Origin: Anaerolineales bacterium
GTDB lineage: Bacteria; Chloroflexota; Anaerolineae; 4572-78; J111
DNA: 64,000 nt
NCBI GenBank assembly: GCA_020634935.1
Contig: JACKAT010000030.1
Span: 1 to 64,000, forward strand
Reading direction: 5' to 3'
Part shown: positions 17,655-26,442 of the stretch, in pieces
Position numbering within the stretch: the stretch's first letter is position 1
Layout of the letters: every line of letters begins with the position of its first letter
Notes under the pieces: model-generated
What the model saw: only the letters and a program-made list of their open reading frames with translations
Database searches by the model: none
What the model was told of the DNA's origin: nothing
Position numbers and translations under genes: made by a program

Positions 17655-19084
17655 GCTTTATTTGCGCCTCCTAAGGCATCGCTCAACGGTTTGAATTTGA
17701 GCTGCGTTTCTCGCCACTCTTTGTCCGGGATCGAATCGGCTACAATCCCGGCTCCGGCGTACAGTAAAGTTTCCTGGTTGACTGTTACCGCCGAGCGAAT
17801 CGCCACGGCAAATACACCGTTTTGCTGGGGATCAAGCCAGCCGATGGGAGAGCCGTACCAACCTCTGGAAATGGGTTCGGCTTCATTGATGATCGATAAA
17901 GCCACATCTCTGGGACGGCCGCCCAAGGCCGGGGTGGGATGCAAGGCTTCGATGACCGGCAGAATGCCTTTGGTGCTTTTCAATTTGCCGGTAATGGGTG
18001 TTTTCAAATGCTGAATATTGCTCAATTTCAGTAAGCTAGGCTGCGGCGCTATTTTCAGGCGGGTTACAATAGGCCGTAGATTTTCTTCCAGAACATCAAC
18101 CACCAGGCTATGTTCGAGACGTTCCTTCGGGTTGGCCATCAATTCCTGTCCCAAAGCGGTGTCTTCTTCGTTAGTCTTACCTCGGCGGATGGAGCCGGCT
18201 ACGGCGGCGGTGCGCAGTTGGGGTTTCGAGACTTCGGCCAGCAGTTCGGGAGTCGCCCCATAAAAGGCGTGGCCCGGTACCGGTTCAAATAGAAATCGGT
18301 AGCAGCCAGGGTAACTTTGCTTGAGGCGGCTAAGGGTATCAATTGGGTTAACGGTTTGCCGGCTCTGCATTCGGCGGGCCCGGGCTAAAACCACCTTATC
18401 CAGGTCGCCGCGCCGGATGCGACAAGTAGCTTCCGAAACCAACCGCTCCCACGTTTCAAAGACCATTAAATCTTCAACGGAGCGAGGCGCCTGGCTGGGC
18501 GTGATAACCAATGGTTCCGGTTCATCTAAATCGTGCAGGACCAGCAGCCGGCGGATCTCTTCGTGCATCCGCCAGGCGATCTCCTGCGGATTATCTTTAG
18601 GGCTGATCGCCTGATTGATCGTCAACCAAGTTTCTTCATGGTTAAGCCGGATTAGTTGAACGCGCGGCAGCATAAAACGCGCCGCCGGAAAGGCCGACCA
18701 CAGCGCCTGGGGTTTATCTTCTACCTGAAAAGCAAATCCACCAAATAAACGAGGGCCAACCGTGTCAGGTGTGCTATCATTGAGGCAAATAATATTTCTA
18801 AATAATTTCCACGACTGCTTGCGAATCGACTCGAAGCGATCCGGCCCATCGGCGTAAAGCATCGCTGCCGCGTCATAGCCGGCTAAGCTCACCGATAAAT
18901 TATCACTTTCCCAGTAAACTCGAGGTGCATTTTCTACCTGGCTTAAAAATTTCAGCATAGGAATTGAGGGCCAGCGTAAACTATAGCTGATAAAAAGGTG
19001 CTTTCGTTGATTAACGGCAGCCGTGGCTAGAAGTTCAAGTTTGTCAGCCATTTCAATAGGCAGAGAAACAGCAGTTTGGAGCAT
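17651..19084 (-). CDS. menF: Menaquinone-specific isochorismate synthase (MenF)
   Basis: A 477-residue chorismate-binding enzyme that isomerises chorismate to isochorismate, the first committed step to menaquinone. Hallmarks include YGATPELLAEV, the GSIRRG segment, LEHSLVVDV, LSNIQHLKTPITG, HPTPALGGRPRDVA, and the C-terminal YAGAGIVADSIPDKEWRET. ATG 19084 is chosen because GAGAAAGGG precedes it with normal spacing; the frame is open further upstream into the tetR gene. An isochorismate synthase for a siderophore (EntC type) is the alternative, but the overlap with menD settles its pathway. Confidence 0.95.
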   Translation of the reverse strand: MLQTAVSLPIEMADKLELLATAAVNQRKHLFISYSLRWPSIPMLKFLSQVENAPRVYWESDNLSVSLAGYDAAAMLYADGPDRFESIRKQSWKLFRNIICLNDSTPDTVGPRLFGGFAFQVEDKPQALWSAFPAARFMLPRVQLIRLNHEETWLTINQAISPKDNPQEIAWRMHEEIRRLLVLHDLDEPEPLVITPSQAPRSVEDLMVFETWERLVSEATCRIRRGDLDKVVLARARRMQSRQTVNPIDTLSRLKQSYPGCYRFLFEPVPGHAFYGATPELLAEVSKPQLRTAAVAGSIRRGKTNEEDTALGQELMANPKERLEHSLVVDVLEENLRPIVTRLKIAPQPSLLKLSNIQHLKTPITGKLKSTKGILPVIEALHPTPALGGRPRDVALSIINEAEPISRGWYGSPIGWLDPQQNGVFAVAIRSAVTVNQETLLYAGAGIVADSIPDKEWRETQLKFKPLSDALGGANKA

Positions 19085-19106
19085 GATGGACCCTTTCTCA
19101 TTAATG

Positions 19107-19760
19107 TCAGCTTGATTTTTCAACAATTTCGATCGGCGTGATGGCCAGACCGTCAATGTCTGCCTCCGGTACACCAATGCCACGCAGCAGCATCACGCGT
19201 AAGGTCAGTAAAACGCGGGTGGGTTCAGGTTCCCCTGTCTGCACCCAGCGGATAACCACTTCGTTAATCGCCCCCATCCAGGCAAAGGCGACTACTTCCG
19301 TATCGATGGGCGGAATCTCGCCGGCAGCTACAGCCTGATCGAGGTAGCATTTGATGAGATTAGCAAAGCGCTGATGCAGTTCTGATCGCTTCTCTTCGAA
19401 CGCTGCGCCTAGCCCGACCGCCTGGATCAAAAATATTTTGGCCAGACCACGATAGCGCCCAAACGTCTCCAGACAGGTTTTTAAAGCGGCGTTGACTCTG
19501 CGCACGCCACCCTGTTCCTGATCGACCGCGCCGGTAAGTCGGCGCTCCAGCAAATCGGCAAATTCGTCGATGAGGGCCAGGAAAATTTGCTGTTTGCCTG
19601 GAAAATAAAAATAGACCGCGCCTTTGGAACTACCCGATTCTTCGACAATTTCATCGACTCGTGTATCATGAAATCCTTTATGGGCGAAGACTCTTATTGC
19701 GGCATCAAGAATACGTTTGCGCGTGGCTTTAGCTTTATCGGAAATGTCGTTTTGCATCAT
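19107..19760 (-). CDS. TetR-family regulator heading the men operon
   Basis: A 217-residue TetR-type repressor. The N-terminal HTH is clear: ATRKRILDAAIRVFAHKGF, then TRVDEIVEESGSSKGAVYFYF. The ligand-binding part is helical and ends before a Val/Glu-rich tail. The stop is 22 bases before the menF ATG on the same strand, so tetR-menF-menD form one unit. ATG 19760 (or 19757) is preferred over an in-frame TTG at 19775. A strong promoter and an imperfect palindrome lie directly upstream, which suggests autoregulation and control of menaquinone synthesis. The ligand is unknown; fatty acid-type ligands are common in the family. Confidence 0.92.
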   Translation of the reverse strand: MMQNDISDKAKATRKRILDAAIRVFAHKGFHDTRVDEIVEESGSSKGAVYFYFPGKQQIFLALIDEFADLLERRLTGAVDQEQGGVRRVNAALKTCLETFGRYRGLAKIFLIQAVGLGAAFEEKRSELHQRFANLIKCYLDQAVAAGEIPPIDTEVVAFAWMGAINEVVIRWVQTGEPEPTRVLLTLRVMLLRGIGVPEADIDGLAITPIEIVEKSS

Positions 19761-19778
19761 TGTTATCACTATCAATAA

Positions 19779-19792
19779 ACCGACCAGTCAGT
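19779..19792. promoter_or_regulatory. Candidate TetR-type operator
   Basis: ACCGACCAGTCAGT is an imperfect palindrome (10 of 14 positions match its reverse complement). It resembles operators of TetR repressors and sits just downstream of the -10 element, between the transcription start and the tetR ATG. Binding by the adjacent TetR protein is inferred. Confidence 0.5.
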
Positions 19793-19801
19793 CTAAAGTG
19801 A

Positions 19802-19830
19802 AAAATAGCACGAATTTTCAATTTTGTCAA
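19802..19830 (-). promoter_or_regulatory. Sigma70-type promoter for tetR-menFDBE
   Basis: On the minus strand TTGACA (19830-19825), a 17-bp spacer and TATTTT (19807-19802) form a near-consensus promoter. The predicted start is near 19795, immediately before the candidate operator. Confidence 0.75.
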
Positions 19831-20029
19831 AAAAAAGAATTGGTTTCAGTAAATATTGAAAGAAATGAAGTTCATCAAATTTCTAAAGTGGTGCTGGGTT
19901 TTTATTTTAATTGTCAAAAGTTAGGGATAAACGTATACTATTAACACTTTTAAGAAGATGCTCAGGGCTGTCACTCGATTAGCCCGTTTTTTATCTTAAA
20001 AGACAAAGATCTTAAAAGATTATATCCGG

Positions 20030-20059
20030 TTGATTGAACGGCTTGCTATATGATATAAT
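20030..20059 (+). promoter_or_regulatory. Sigma70-type promoter for the acyltransferase-like/kinase operon
   Basis: TTGATT (20030-20035), an 18-bp spacer and a perfect TATAAT (20054-20059). The predicted start near 20066 gives a leader of about 60 bases to ATG 20127. It is divergent from the tetR promoter, about 200 bp away. The rest of the intergenic stretch 19831-20029 holds nothing I recognise. Confidence 0.7.
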
Positions 20060-20126
20060 TTTCTGGAGCCGCCTGCCCAGATCGACTCGCTTATCATCAA
20101 AATCATTGCAGGTTGGAGTGAAACTT

Positions 20127-22775
20127 ATGGCTACATCGCCCACAACCCCATCAACAACCCGGGAAGAAAATGCCGATTCTGAAGCGCGCCGCAAAGCCAT
20201 TGAATTGACTCTGGCCTCTATGGCGAATGTTATCTCGCCCGCTCAACTGACTTACTTTTCTAATCGATCGATTGCCGAGGTTGAGGCCCTTCAGGAAGAA
20301 GTCTCGGCTGTGGTGCCCGCCGGGAATATTGTGGGGCTGGTTATGAGCGGGCTGGTCAGATTACGCGATCGTACTCTGCCGCGTGATCGCGCTAAATCCG
20401 ATGTAAGCGCCTTAATGCGTGGTTTGGATATGCTGCCGCGCCATATCTTACCCAGAACTATCTATGGCACGCTGTTCGTGGGGCCGGCGGCGGTGTTATC
20501 GGCCTATCAAAAGCTGTTAATGCTAACCGGTAAAGACCCGGACAGTGCTTTTCCAGAGGGGTTGTGGCAGTTCTATCTGGAATTTGCCTTACGCGAGGAC
20601 AGCGCTCATCATACCAATGAAACGTTAGGTTTTCAACAGGCGCTTAAGAATTACAATCTTAACCTATCAGAAATCGACCAGTTAGCCGCTTGGGTTTGTA
20701 CGGTTAGCCACGCTTATTTTCAATTCGATGACTGGCTCTTTAATGAATGGCGAGAGCGTGTGTTGCTTTACTTGATTGATGAAGCGGTGGCCGAAGCCAA
20801 TTTAGGTCATAAAATCTCATTTAAGCGCATATCTCAAGCCTGGGCTACTCAGCGCCCTTACCGGCGCGGTCAGGACGCGCAGCCTGACGAAAATTTTGCT
20901 CAATACCGCCAGCGTCGTTTCGATAACTTTTTTGAGAGCCGGTTTACACTGCTGCCCGAGGCTCAACAAGAGCGACTTCAGGGCATTTACCACCAACGGG
21001 TATTAACCGAACTGCCGGCATATCAACAGCAGTTGAGTATTTTAGCCACGTTGGAACCGGACAAATATCGCGAAAATAAGCGGGTGGTGCCTTTGTGGCA
21101 AGCGCGAGTCGGTATTATACTTAAAAACCGTTACTATCTGATACCAGCCTACCTTTCAGACCAAATTGGTAGACCTGTTTTGTTCGAGTCCGAATTACCA
21201 GATAGTAAATTCTACCCCCTTCAATTGGATTACAATGGCAGCTTGTACGATCTTGAAGGGCATGCGTTAGATGTTAGTCGGTCAGGTCAGATTTTTCAAA
21301 AGAATACCAAGCAACTGATTGGGTATTTGCGTCCCGCCTCGTTTCAGGCAATTCGTCGCCAGATTGCGGCTATTTTTGAGCATGCCGCCTCAGTTGAAAT
21401 TGTGGCGGCCGGCGGCCTTGACGATCAGCTCATTTCGATTCGCCGGGTAGAGCAGGAACAGGCCCGCAAAGTCCTGCCCAATGATTTGGCTCGTCAGGAA
21501 ATTCAGGCGATCAAATGTGCTCCAGTGCTGATCAACTGGGATGAACAAGCCAGAAACCAGCCACTGGCTCATATCCGGCAGCATAAGCGCGGCATTGGCG
21601 ATCATGCTTTGACTATTTTCAAAACGCCGGAATCTGTAGTCTTTGACCAATCTCACATTTTCTTTGATGGGTTGTGGGGCATGGCCGTTTCTGAAATCTT
21701 AACCGGAGAAGCCATCTCTTGGGCCGGGTATTTCAATACCCTGTCGCAGCCAAAACCGGTCAGCGAGCCGCCTTATTATCTCAACTTCAAACCTGAGTTG
21801 GCCCTAAATGAATTTAATAAAGTTGCCGTTGTCGAAGTTTCGGCGGAAAACAACACGATTAATATGAAAACGTTACATATGCTGCGTGATTTACTGCCTA
21901 AACGCCATCCAGACCTGAAACTAACCGTTAATGATATCCTGGTCCTGTATCGATGCGCGTTTGGACTGGATTACCGGCCTGCACCGGCGTTGGAAGATAA
22001 GTTATTTGAGTTGAGTATTCAAAATAGAGCTGAAACCCAGGACGCGCATCAATTAATCCATGCAGCTTTAGCTAAAGCGCAGCAAAACAATCCGTCGATT
22101 GTCATCCCCATGGATGCGATGTCGGCTCGCCCGCAGGAGCGCTTGTACCCGACTACCTTTCGCAACCCGTTCACCGAACTGTGGGGCCATTATCAGGAGG
22201 CGTCTGACACGTTGGAACAATACCATCGCCACAAGACCCAGAAACAATGGGCCGATTTCTCCGCCGCACGACGATCGCTGCTGGCCCAACTCAATTACTT
22301 TGGTCAAATCATGCGGGCCTACAAACGGGTCGCCCTGGAAGGAGGCAGCACCAGTACCGCGATAATGAAGTTGCTGGCTCACTTACCCAATTCCCTTTTA
22401 AGGCTGCTAGATGAGATTCCTCAGCGAGTGGATATTCTGAACGAAGTGCTGAAAGGCGAAGAAGTCTTCTCTAATGGTGGTCGGGTGGCCAGAGGTTCGT
22501 CAATTTCACGCTTTATTAGCGCCAAGGATGACAGTTATAACAAGGCTCTGGTTTGGGGCGTCCTGACCGATGATCAGGACATGATGCACCTTTCGCTGCG
22601 AGATTTCCGGCCGCATGTGGCTGCTTTGCGGGCCATCAATAGCGCTGATCTGGCCGAATTAATAGTTCAGGATTATCTGGATGCCTTCGCCTCGGGCTTT
22701 AACCAATTTATCCAACGACTGCTCGATATTCTCAACGCCAACGCAACCCATAGCGTCGAGGAGGTGGCAGCATGA
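20127..22775 (+). CDS. Large protein with CoA-dependent-acyltransferase-like motifs, function unknown
   Basis: An 882-residue soluble protein. ATG 20127 has GGAG 8 bases upstream; an in-frame TTG at 20034 lies on the promoter and is rejected. I do not recognise it over its whole length. Residues about 480-640 show two signatures of the chloramphenicol-acetyltransferase-like fold used by WS/DGAT, condensation and carnitine acyltransferases: FDQSHIFFDGLWG, an HxxxDG with His510 and Asp514, and TVNDIL at residues 600-605. The first His of the usual HHxxxDG is Ser. The N-terminal 450 residues and the C-terminal 230 (helical) are unlike anything I know. The stop overlaps the kinase ATG (ATGA). Acyl transfer is inferred, not shown; a non-catalytic relic is possible. 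Confidence 0.6.
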   Translation: MATSPTTPSTTREENADSEARRKAIELTLASMANVISPAQLTYFSNRSIAEVEALQEEVSAVVPAGNIVGLVMSGLVRLRDRTLPRDRAKSDVSALMRGLDMLPRHILPRTIYGTLFVGPAAVLSAYQKLLMLTGKDPDSAFPEGLWQFYLEFALREDSAHHTNETLGFQQALKNYNLNLSEIDQLAAWVCTVSHAYFQFDDWLFNEWRERVLLYLIDEAVAEANLGHKISFKRISQAWATQRPYRRGQDAQPDENFAQYRQRRFDNFFESRFTLLPEAQQERLQGIYHQRVLTELPAYQQQLSILATLEPDKYRENKRVVPLWQARVGIILKNRYYLIPAYLSDQIGRPVLFESELPDSKFYPLQLDYNGSLYDLEGHALDVSRSGQIFQKNTKQLIGYLRPASFQAIRRQIAAIFEHAASVEIVAAGGLDDQLISIRRVEQEQARKVLPNDLARQEIQAIKCAPVLINWDEQARNQPLAHIRQHKRGIGDHALTIFKTPESVVFDQSHIFFDGLWGMAVSEILTGEAISWAGYFNTLSQPKPVSEPPYYLNFKPELALNEFNKVAVVEVSAENNTINMKTLHMLRDLLPKRHPDLKLTVNDILVLYRCAFGLDYRPAPALEDKLFELSIQNRAETQDAHQLIHAALAKAQQNNPSIVIPMDAMSARPQERLYPTTFRNPFTELWGHYQEASDTLEQYHRHKTQKQWADFSAARRSLLAQLNYFGQIMRAYKRVALEGGSTSTAIMKLLAHLPNSLLRLLDEIPQRVDILNEVLKGEEVFSNGGRVARGSSISRFISAKDDSYNKALVWGVLTDDQDMMHLSLRDFRPHVAALRAINSADLAELIVQDYLDAFASGFNQFIQRLLDILNANATHSVEEVAA

Positions 22776-24811
22776 GCCAAATCGATCCGCTGATCGGCAC
22801 ACGGCTTGGCGCTTATGAGGTTGTTGAGGCCATTGGCGAAGGTGGGATGGCTCGCATCTATCGCGGCTTTCATACAGAGTTGAATCGCTATGCTGCTATC
22901 AAGGTGATCAACTGGGGCTTGCAAGAAGATCCGGAGTTTACCGAACGCTTTCGGCGCGAAGCGCAGGCTATCGCCAGCTTGCGCCATCCTAATATTGTTC
23001 AGATTTATGATTTCGGGAAGCATGCTACCGGCTATTTTATGGCGATGGAGTTTATTGAGGGCAGTGATCTGGCGGTGCGGCTGCGCCAACTGAAGGCCGA
23101 CCGCGAGCTTCTCAGCAAAGAGCAGATTATACGGGTCATCAAAGATGTCGCGGCGGCCTTAGATTATGCCCACGAACAGGGCGTTATCCATCGCGACGTT
23201 AAGCCTTCCAATATTATGATTAACCGCCGGGGCCAATCGATTTTGACCGATTTTGGTCTGGTCATGCTGCCGGCTCATGCCAGCCAGGCCACGCTGGGGA
23301 ACACCTTTGGTACGCCTCACTACGTTGCCCCGGAGCAGGCTATCTCCTCAGCCGCCGCTGTGCCTGCCAGCGATATCTACTCACTAGGGGTTATTTTATT
23401 TGAGCTAACCACCGGGCGGCTACCTTTCGATGATGAATCGCCCCTAAGTGTGGCCCTCAAACATGTCAGCGATCTGCCGCCCTCGCCCAGAAGTATTAAC
23501 CCTGATCTGGAACATAGTGTTGAGGACGTTATCCTCCGAGCCCTATCTAAAGATCCGTCCGATCGATTCATCTCAGCCGGAGATATGGCCTCCGCTTTAC
23601 AAGCTGCCTGGGGCAACGGGGTGCCAGCCCCACTGGGAGCCTCGGCTCCGATGCCCGGCCCGATGCTGCCGCCAGGGGTGCCGCCGGCGGCCGAGGTTAA
23701 AAACATCACCCTGCCGGATGTGCGTTCGGTCTCACCCGTGGCCGATCGCCCCCCTGATGTGATCACCAGTGAACAACTAGCTGCCCAATCGAAAAAGGAA
23801 AAATCTTCTCCTAATTGGCTGCCTATGGCATTTGTTGGCCTGGGGGGGGTTGTGATCGGGGCGTTGTCCTTGCTATTATATAATATAATGATACCCCCAC
23901 TTTCCGCATCAACTCCAACCTCAATGCTGACATTTACCCCGACCCAACCTTTAGTAGCAGTTAGCAATTTAACCCCCATTAGCGTCTCGCCACCGACTGA
24001 AGAAGGCCAATCGGGGCAGTTTTTCGACACTCCCTCCGCAACGCCAATACCGACATCGACAGCTACACCACTACCGCCAACCGATACTCCCACCGCTGTC
24101 CCATCCGCCACCCCGCTCCCTATTCCGACCGATACGCCATCTCCCATCCCAACAGACACCCCGACTGCTACTGATACCTCCACCGCTACGCCATCCTCTA
24201 CGTCTACCAATACACCTGTACCCTTTACCCCCACCCCAACCCTGTCCCCCACCCCCGAAGGCTTGACCGGCAAAATTCTGTTTAAAACCGATCGCAGTGG
24301 GCGGACTGAGCTGTATCAAATGGATGGCAACGGACGTAATCAGGCGCCGTTAGACCGCAGCCAGTGGGGGCTTTATACCCAGTATGAGCAAGCCCTGCCG
24401 GTTTCATCCAACGGCCAAAATCGCATTGTCGTTCGGGGCGAGGGCCAGCTCGATTTGTGGTGGGTTTTGCCGGATAGTCGTGAACTGCGGGTGACGAGTA
24501 CCAGCCAGCCGGAATATGACGCCGCCTGGTCGCCGGTCGATAATCGCATTGCCTATGTTTCAGAAGAAACCGGCAACGGCGATATTTACGTTCTCAACTT
24601 GGATGGCAGTTCCAAAATTCGTTTAACTCAAAACACCAGTGATTTTGACAAACACCCGACCTGGTCGCCGGATGGTAGCCAAATCGCCTTTTGGTCCGAT
24701 ATGGGCTTTGCCCACAATCGACAAATATTTGCAGTTGATCCGGCTACCCGGGAGATCACCAGCCTTTCTGACAATCCCTTCAATGATTGGGACCCGGTCT
24801 GGGTTCATTAA
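22772..24811 (+). CDS. Transmembrane Ser/Thr protein kinase with TolB-like propeller
   Basis: A 679-residue PknB-type kinase. The kinase domain spans residues 14-275: Gly-loop GEGGMA, Lys44, HRDVKPSN with catalytic Asp142, DFG at 160-162 and GTPHYVAPE at 180-188. After a Pro-rich linker, one membrane helix lies at about 349-374. Outside the membrane come about 110 residues of Thr/Pro repeats, then residues about 495-679 with PD40/TolB-type repeats (YDAAWSPVDNRIAYVS, KHPTWSPDGSQIAFWS). All catalytic residues are present. The propeller could sense an extracellular ligand. Translational coupling to the 882-residue protein makes that protein a candidate substrate or partner. Confidence 0.93.
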   Translation: MSQIDPLIGTRLGAYEVVEAIGEGGMARIYRGFHTELNRYAAIKVINWGLQEDPEFTERFRREAQAIASLRHPNIVQIYDFGKHATGYFMAMEFIEGSDLAVRLRQLKADRELLSKEQIIRVIKDVAAALDYAHEQGVIHRDVKPSNIMINRRGQSILTDFGLVMLPAHASQATLGNTFGTPHYVAPEQAISSAAAVPASDIYSLGVILFELTTGRLPFDDESPLSVALKHVSDLPPSPRSINPDLEHSVEDVILRALSKDPSDRFISAGDMASALQAAWGNGVPAPLGASAPMPGPMLPPGVPPAAEVKNITLPDVRSVSPVADRPPDVITSEQLAAQSKKEKSSPNWLPMAFVGLGGVVIGALSLLLYNIMIPPLSASTPTSMLTFTPTQPLVAVSNLTPISVSPPTEEGQSGQFFDTPSATPIPTSTATPLPPTDTPTAVPSATPLPIPTDTPSPIPTDTPTATDTSTATPSSTSTNTPVPFTPTPTLSPTPEGLTGKILFKTDRSGRTELYQMDGNGRNQAPLDRSQWGLYTQYEQALPVSSNGQNRIVVRGEGQLDLWWVLPDSRELRVTSTSQPEYDAAWSPVDNRIAYVSEETGNGDIYVLNLDGSSKIRLTQNTSDFDKHPTWSPDGSQIAFWSDMGFAHNRQIFAVDPATREITSLSDNPFNDWDPVWVH

Positions 24812-24834
24812 TTACTCGGCAAGGCTTACCCGCT

Positions 24835-26439
24835 ATGAATTTTCAACAGTACCCCTTCCCGTCGCAACGAATGCCGGTAATGGCCGGTAATGGTCTGGTG
24901 GCGACCAGCCAGCCGCTAGCGGCTCAGGCCGGGCTGCAAATGCTGCAAAACGGCGGCAACGCGGTCGATGCGGCCATAGCTGCTGCGGCCGCGCTGACCG
25001 TGCTCGAGCCGACGTCCAACGGCATCGGCAGCGATGCTTTTGCTCTGGTTTGGGACGGCGTCAAACTACACGGCCTCAACGCCTCCGGCCGGGCGCCTCA
25101 AGCCTTAAATGCCGAGGCTATTCGAGCGCAGGGGCATCGCATCTTTCCCAACCACGGCTGGCTGCCGGTCACCGTCCCCGGCGCACCCGCGGCTTGGGGC
25201 GACCTTAACCGGCGTTTTGGCCGGCTTGAACTGAGCCAGGTGCTGGCTCCGGCCATTGCTTACGCTCGAGATGGGTTTCCGGTCTCGCCCATCATCGCCG
25301 AGTATTGGGCCTTGGCCACCGAACGCTTCTTCCCCCTCCACGATCCGGCGGTGTCCGGCTGGAAGTCAACTTTTGCGCCCGGCGGTCAAACGCCTCAGGC
25401 TGGCCAGCGTTGGAGCAGTCCCGGTCACGCTAAAACCTTACAAACATTGGCCGAGCGGGGTATCCACGATTTTTACGAAGGTGAAATTGCCGCAAAAATC
25501 ATCGACTTTGCCGCCCAAACGGGTGGGCTACTGACCGCCGCCGATCTGGCCGGCCATCATAATCAGTGGGTGGAACCGATTGGCGTTGGTTATCGCGGCT
25601 ATGAAATTTGGGAGATACCGCCTAACGGACAAGGTTTGACCGCGCTTATCGCCCTGGCGCTTCTGGAAGGGTTTGATCTAGCCTCTCTCCCGCACGGCGG
25701 CGAAGAGTCAACCCATCTGCAAATTGAGGCGATGAAGCTGGCCTTCGCCGACGCCGAACGCTACATTGCCGATCCCGACCATGCCGAAGTGCCGGTAGCT
25801 GGATTGCTCGACCCCGGCTATATCGCCGCTCGTCGTTCGCTTATTGGCCCTGAAGCGCGATTGCCTGAAGCCGGCCAGCCCCCTGAAGGCGGCACAGTTT
25901 ACCTGTGCGCCGTTGATGGCGACGGAATGATGGTCAGCTATATCCAATCGAATTACCAGGGGTTCGGCAGCGGTGTGGTTGTGCCGGATACCGGCATTTC
26001 GCTGCAAAATCGAGGGACTTGTTTTAGTTTAGCGCCGGGGCACCCCAATGAAGCCGCCGGTGGAAAACGTCCCTACCATACGATTATTCCCGCCTTTCTT
26101 ACCCGCGACCGGCAACCTATTGGCCCATTCGGCGTGATGGGGGCGTTTATGCAGCCTCAGGGACAGACCCAGGTGGTTGTTGGTACGGTAGATTATGGCT
26201 TGAATCCGCAAGCCGTGCTCGATGCGCCGCGCTGGCGATTTACTGGCGGTTTGAATGTTGAACTGGAATATGGCCTCCCGGAACACGTAGGCCGAGGGTT
26301 AACCGCTCGTGGCCATCGCATCAGCCGGCCCATCCGGCGTGGTGGTTTTGGTCGGGGCCAGATCATCTGGCGGCTAGATGAGGGCGTTTATGTAGCCGGT
26401 AGCGATATGCGCAGCGATGGCTGCGCTGTGGGCTGGTAG
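24835..26439 (+). CDS. Gamma-glutamyltransferase-family Ntn hydrolase
   Basis: A 534-residue protein of the GGT/cephalosporin-acylase family. The N-terminal domain has NGLVATSQPLAAQAGLQML and GGNAVDAAIAAAAALTVLEP, the signature of the large subunit. The autoprocessing nucleophile is Thr354 in GGTVYLC, followed by AVDGDGMMVSYIQSN. The C-terminal part has GGKRPYHTIIP and MGAFMQPQGQTQVV. The family cleaves gamma-glutamyl amides such as glutathione; many bacterial relatives have other substrates. No signal peptide is seen, unlike periplasmic GGT. ATG 24835 is 23 bases after the kinase stop; an upstream in-frame TTG overlapping the kinase gene is less likely. Confidence 0.88.
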   Translation: MNFQQYPFPSQRMPVMAGNGLVATSQPLAAQAGLQMLQNGGNAVDAAIAAAAALTVLEPTSNGIGSDAFALVWDGVKLHGLNASGRAPQALNAEAIRAQGHRIFPNHGWLPVTVPGAPAAWGDLNRRFGRLELSQVLAPAIAYARDGFPVSPIIAEYWALATERFFPLHDPAVSGWKSTFAPGGQTPQAGQRWSSPGHAKTLQTLAERGIHDFYEGEIAAKIIDFAAQTGGLLTAADLAGHHNQWVEPIGVGYRGYEIWEIPPNGQGLTALIALALLEGFDLASLPHGGEESTHLQIEAMKLAFADAERYIADPDHAEVPVAGLLDPGYIAARRSLIGPEARLPEAGQPPEGGTVYLCAVDGDGMMVSYIQSNYQGFGSGVVVPDTGISLQNRGTCFSLAPGHPNEAAGGKRPYHTIIPAFLTRDRQPIGPFGVMGAFMQPQGQTQVVVGTVDYGLNPQAVLDAPRWRFTGGLNVELEYGLPEHVGRGLTARGHRISRPIRRGGFGRGQIIWRLDEGVYVAGSDMRSDGCAVGW

Positions 26440-26442
26440 TCA

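Noticed and set aside
19717..19944. 75-codon plus-strand open frame over the tetR promoter
   Set aside because: It overlaps the tetR start, promoter and operator, and the product has no recognisable features.
23377..24273. 298-codon minus-strand open frame rich in Gly and Val
   Set aside because: It is the antisense of the Thr/Pro-rich linker of the Ser/Thr kinase; the repetitive codons keep the opposite strand open.
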